Shown piece by piece: positions 63,110 through 64,000 of a DNA stretch of 64,000 nucleotides (positions are counted from its first letter, which is position 1; each line of letters opens with the position of its first letter). The DNA is taken from NCBI RefSeq assembly GCF_002300165.1, contig NZ_MLCE01000026.1, positions 124,001 to 188,000 of the forward strand. Direction: 5' to 3'. Below the pieces are notes generated by a model. It saw nothing but the letters and a program-made list of their open reading frames with translations, was not told where the DNA came from and did no database searches. The DNA is from Streptomyces sp. Tue6028 (GTDB taxonomy: Bacteria; Actinomycetota; Actinomycetes; Streptomycetales; Streptomycetaceae). Made by a program: the position numbers and the translations under genes.

Positions 63110-64000
63110 ATGGCTTCGACGTCCACACCGCTCACCTTGCCCGTGCTGCCGCTCGATGACGAGGTCGTGCTGCCCGGAATGGTGGTTCCGCTGGACCTGA
63201 ACGACACCGATGTACGCGCCGCGGTGGAGGCCGCCCAGGCCGCCGCCCGTTCGACGCCCGGCAAGCCGCAGGTGCTGCTGGTTCCACGTATCGACGGGAC
63301 GTACGCGGGCACCGGCGTGCTCGGCACCGTCGAGCAGGTCGGCCGCCTGGCCGACGGCGACCCGGGTGCGCTGATCCGCGGGCGTGGGCGTGTGAAGGTC
63401 GGTGCGGGGACGACGGGCCCCGGTGCCGCACTGTGGGTGGAGGGCACCCGGGTCGACGAGACCTTGCCCGAGCCCCTGCCCGGCCGGGTCGCCGACCTGG
63501 TCAAGGAATACAAGGCCCTCGCCACCAGCTGGCTGCGCAAGCGCGGCGCCTGGCAGGTCGTGGACCGCGTACAGCAGATCGACGATGTTTCCGCCCTTGC
63601 CGACAATTCCGGTTACTCCCCGTTCCTGTCCATCGAACAGAAGGTGGAGCTGCTGGAGACCGCCGACCCGGTCGCCAGGCTGAAGCTGGCCACCGAGCAG
63701 CTCCGCGAGCACCTCGCCGAGCAGGATGTCGCCGAGTCCATCGCCAAGGACGTGCAGGAGGGCGTCGACAAGCAGCAGCGCGAGTTCCTGCTGCGGCGCC
63801 AGCTGGAGGCCGTGCGCAAGGAGCTGCGCGACCTGAAGGGCGAGTCCCCCGAGGACGAGTCCGACGACTACCGCACCCGCGTCGAGGCCGCCGATCTTCC
63901 GGAGAACGTCCGCGAGGCCGCGCTCAAGGAGGTCGAGAAGCTGGAGCGGTCCAGTGATCAGTCGCCCGAGGGCAGCTGGATCAGGACCTGGCTCGACACC
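63110..64000 (+). CDS. lon: Lon protease, N-terminal part (continues past window)
   Basis: 297 codons of the ATP-dependent heat-shock protease Lon. The visible part covers the substrate-binding N-domain (LPVLPLDDEVVLPGMVVPLDLND ... VLGTVEQVGRLADG) and the helical bundle before the AAA domain (SIEQKVELLETADPVARLKLATEQL, KQQREFLLRRQLEAVRKEL). The AAA and Ser/Lys protease domains lie outside. ATG 63110 follows GAAGGGGAG. Control by HspR is inferred from the HAIR-like site just upstream. Confidence 0.93.
   Translation, partial: MASTSTPLTLPVLPLDDEVVLPGMVVPLDLNDTDVRAAVEAAQAAARSTPGKPQVLLVPRIDGTYAGTGVLGTVEQVGRLADGDPGALIRGRGRVKVGAGTTGPGAALWVEGTRVDETLPEPLPGRVADLVKEYKALATSWLRKRGAWQVVDRVQQIDDVSALADNSGYSPFLSIEQKVELLETADPVARLKLATEQLREHLAEQDVAESIAKDVQEGVDKQQREFLLRRQLEAVRKELRDLKGESPEDESDDYRTRVEAADLPENVREAALKEVEKLERSSDQSPEGSWIRTWLDT

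Overview
The window is high-GC actinobacterial chromosome, almost certainly Streptomyces: third codon positions are nearly all G or C, GTG starts are common, operons overlap by ATGA or GTGA, and the backbone genes (NADP-type malic enzyme, Clp-N protein, DUF6104 protein, fused 2-oxoglutarate decarboxylase/dehydrogenase, OmpR-type two-component pair, Lon) are typical of the Streptomyces core. From memory their order resembles the SCO526x to SCO5285 region of S. coelicolor; this was not checked.

Layout. 0-10.9 kb: amino-acid ABC importer, malic enzyme, a quinone-oxidoreductase-like enzyme, a self-regulated HTH/Clp-N pair, a PadR/DUF4097 pair and one unknown gene. 10.9-26.3 kb: an accessory block on the + strand. 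A decayed protease copy comes first, then a trypco1 protein, an intact trypsin/VMAP-type protease, a MoxR ATPase, an SAV_2336-type vWA/TPR protein, an FxSxx-type peptide precursor, its radical SAM maturase FxsB, an HExxH protein, and FxsT (TIR-like/NB-ARC/TPR). This looks like a vWA-MoxR-protease conflict or signalling system joined to a RiPP cluster. The precursor ends FNNAF, so Asn replaces the usual Ser. 26.4-35.7 kb: tailoring or detoxification enzymes (three NTF2-like proteins, one fused to a tautomerase; aldo-keto reductase; F420/NADP reductase-like protein; DHA2 exporter; two DJ-1 proteins around a ThDP enzyme) without a core synthase.

35.7-54.6 kb: an alpha-glucan locus with glgE, maltokinase, glgB, a GlgA/GlgM-type glycosyltransferase, glgX and a GlgC-like nucleotidyltransferase. 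No treS lies in it. Set inside are an XRE-TPR regulator, a divergent AT-rich intergene, a 51-aa exported Cys-tailed peptide whose ORF overlaps the glycosyltransferase, and a complete oligopeptide ABC importer. This has the parts of an RRNPP-like peptide signalling circuit, which would be unusual in actinobacteria. 54.8-64 kb: kgd, two-component system, spermidine-synthase-like protein, rhomboid-like protein with a perfect 56-bp palindrome in its 5' coding region, and the start of lon behind a HAIR-like HspR operator.

No tRNA, rRNA, CRISPR array, insertion sequence or attachment site was recognised. Two copies of a palindromic interspersed element were found; one has perfect 23-bp terminal inverted repeats.
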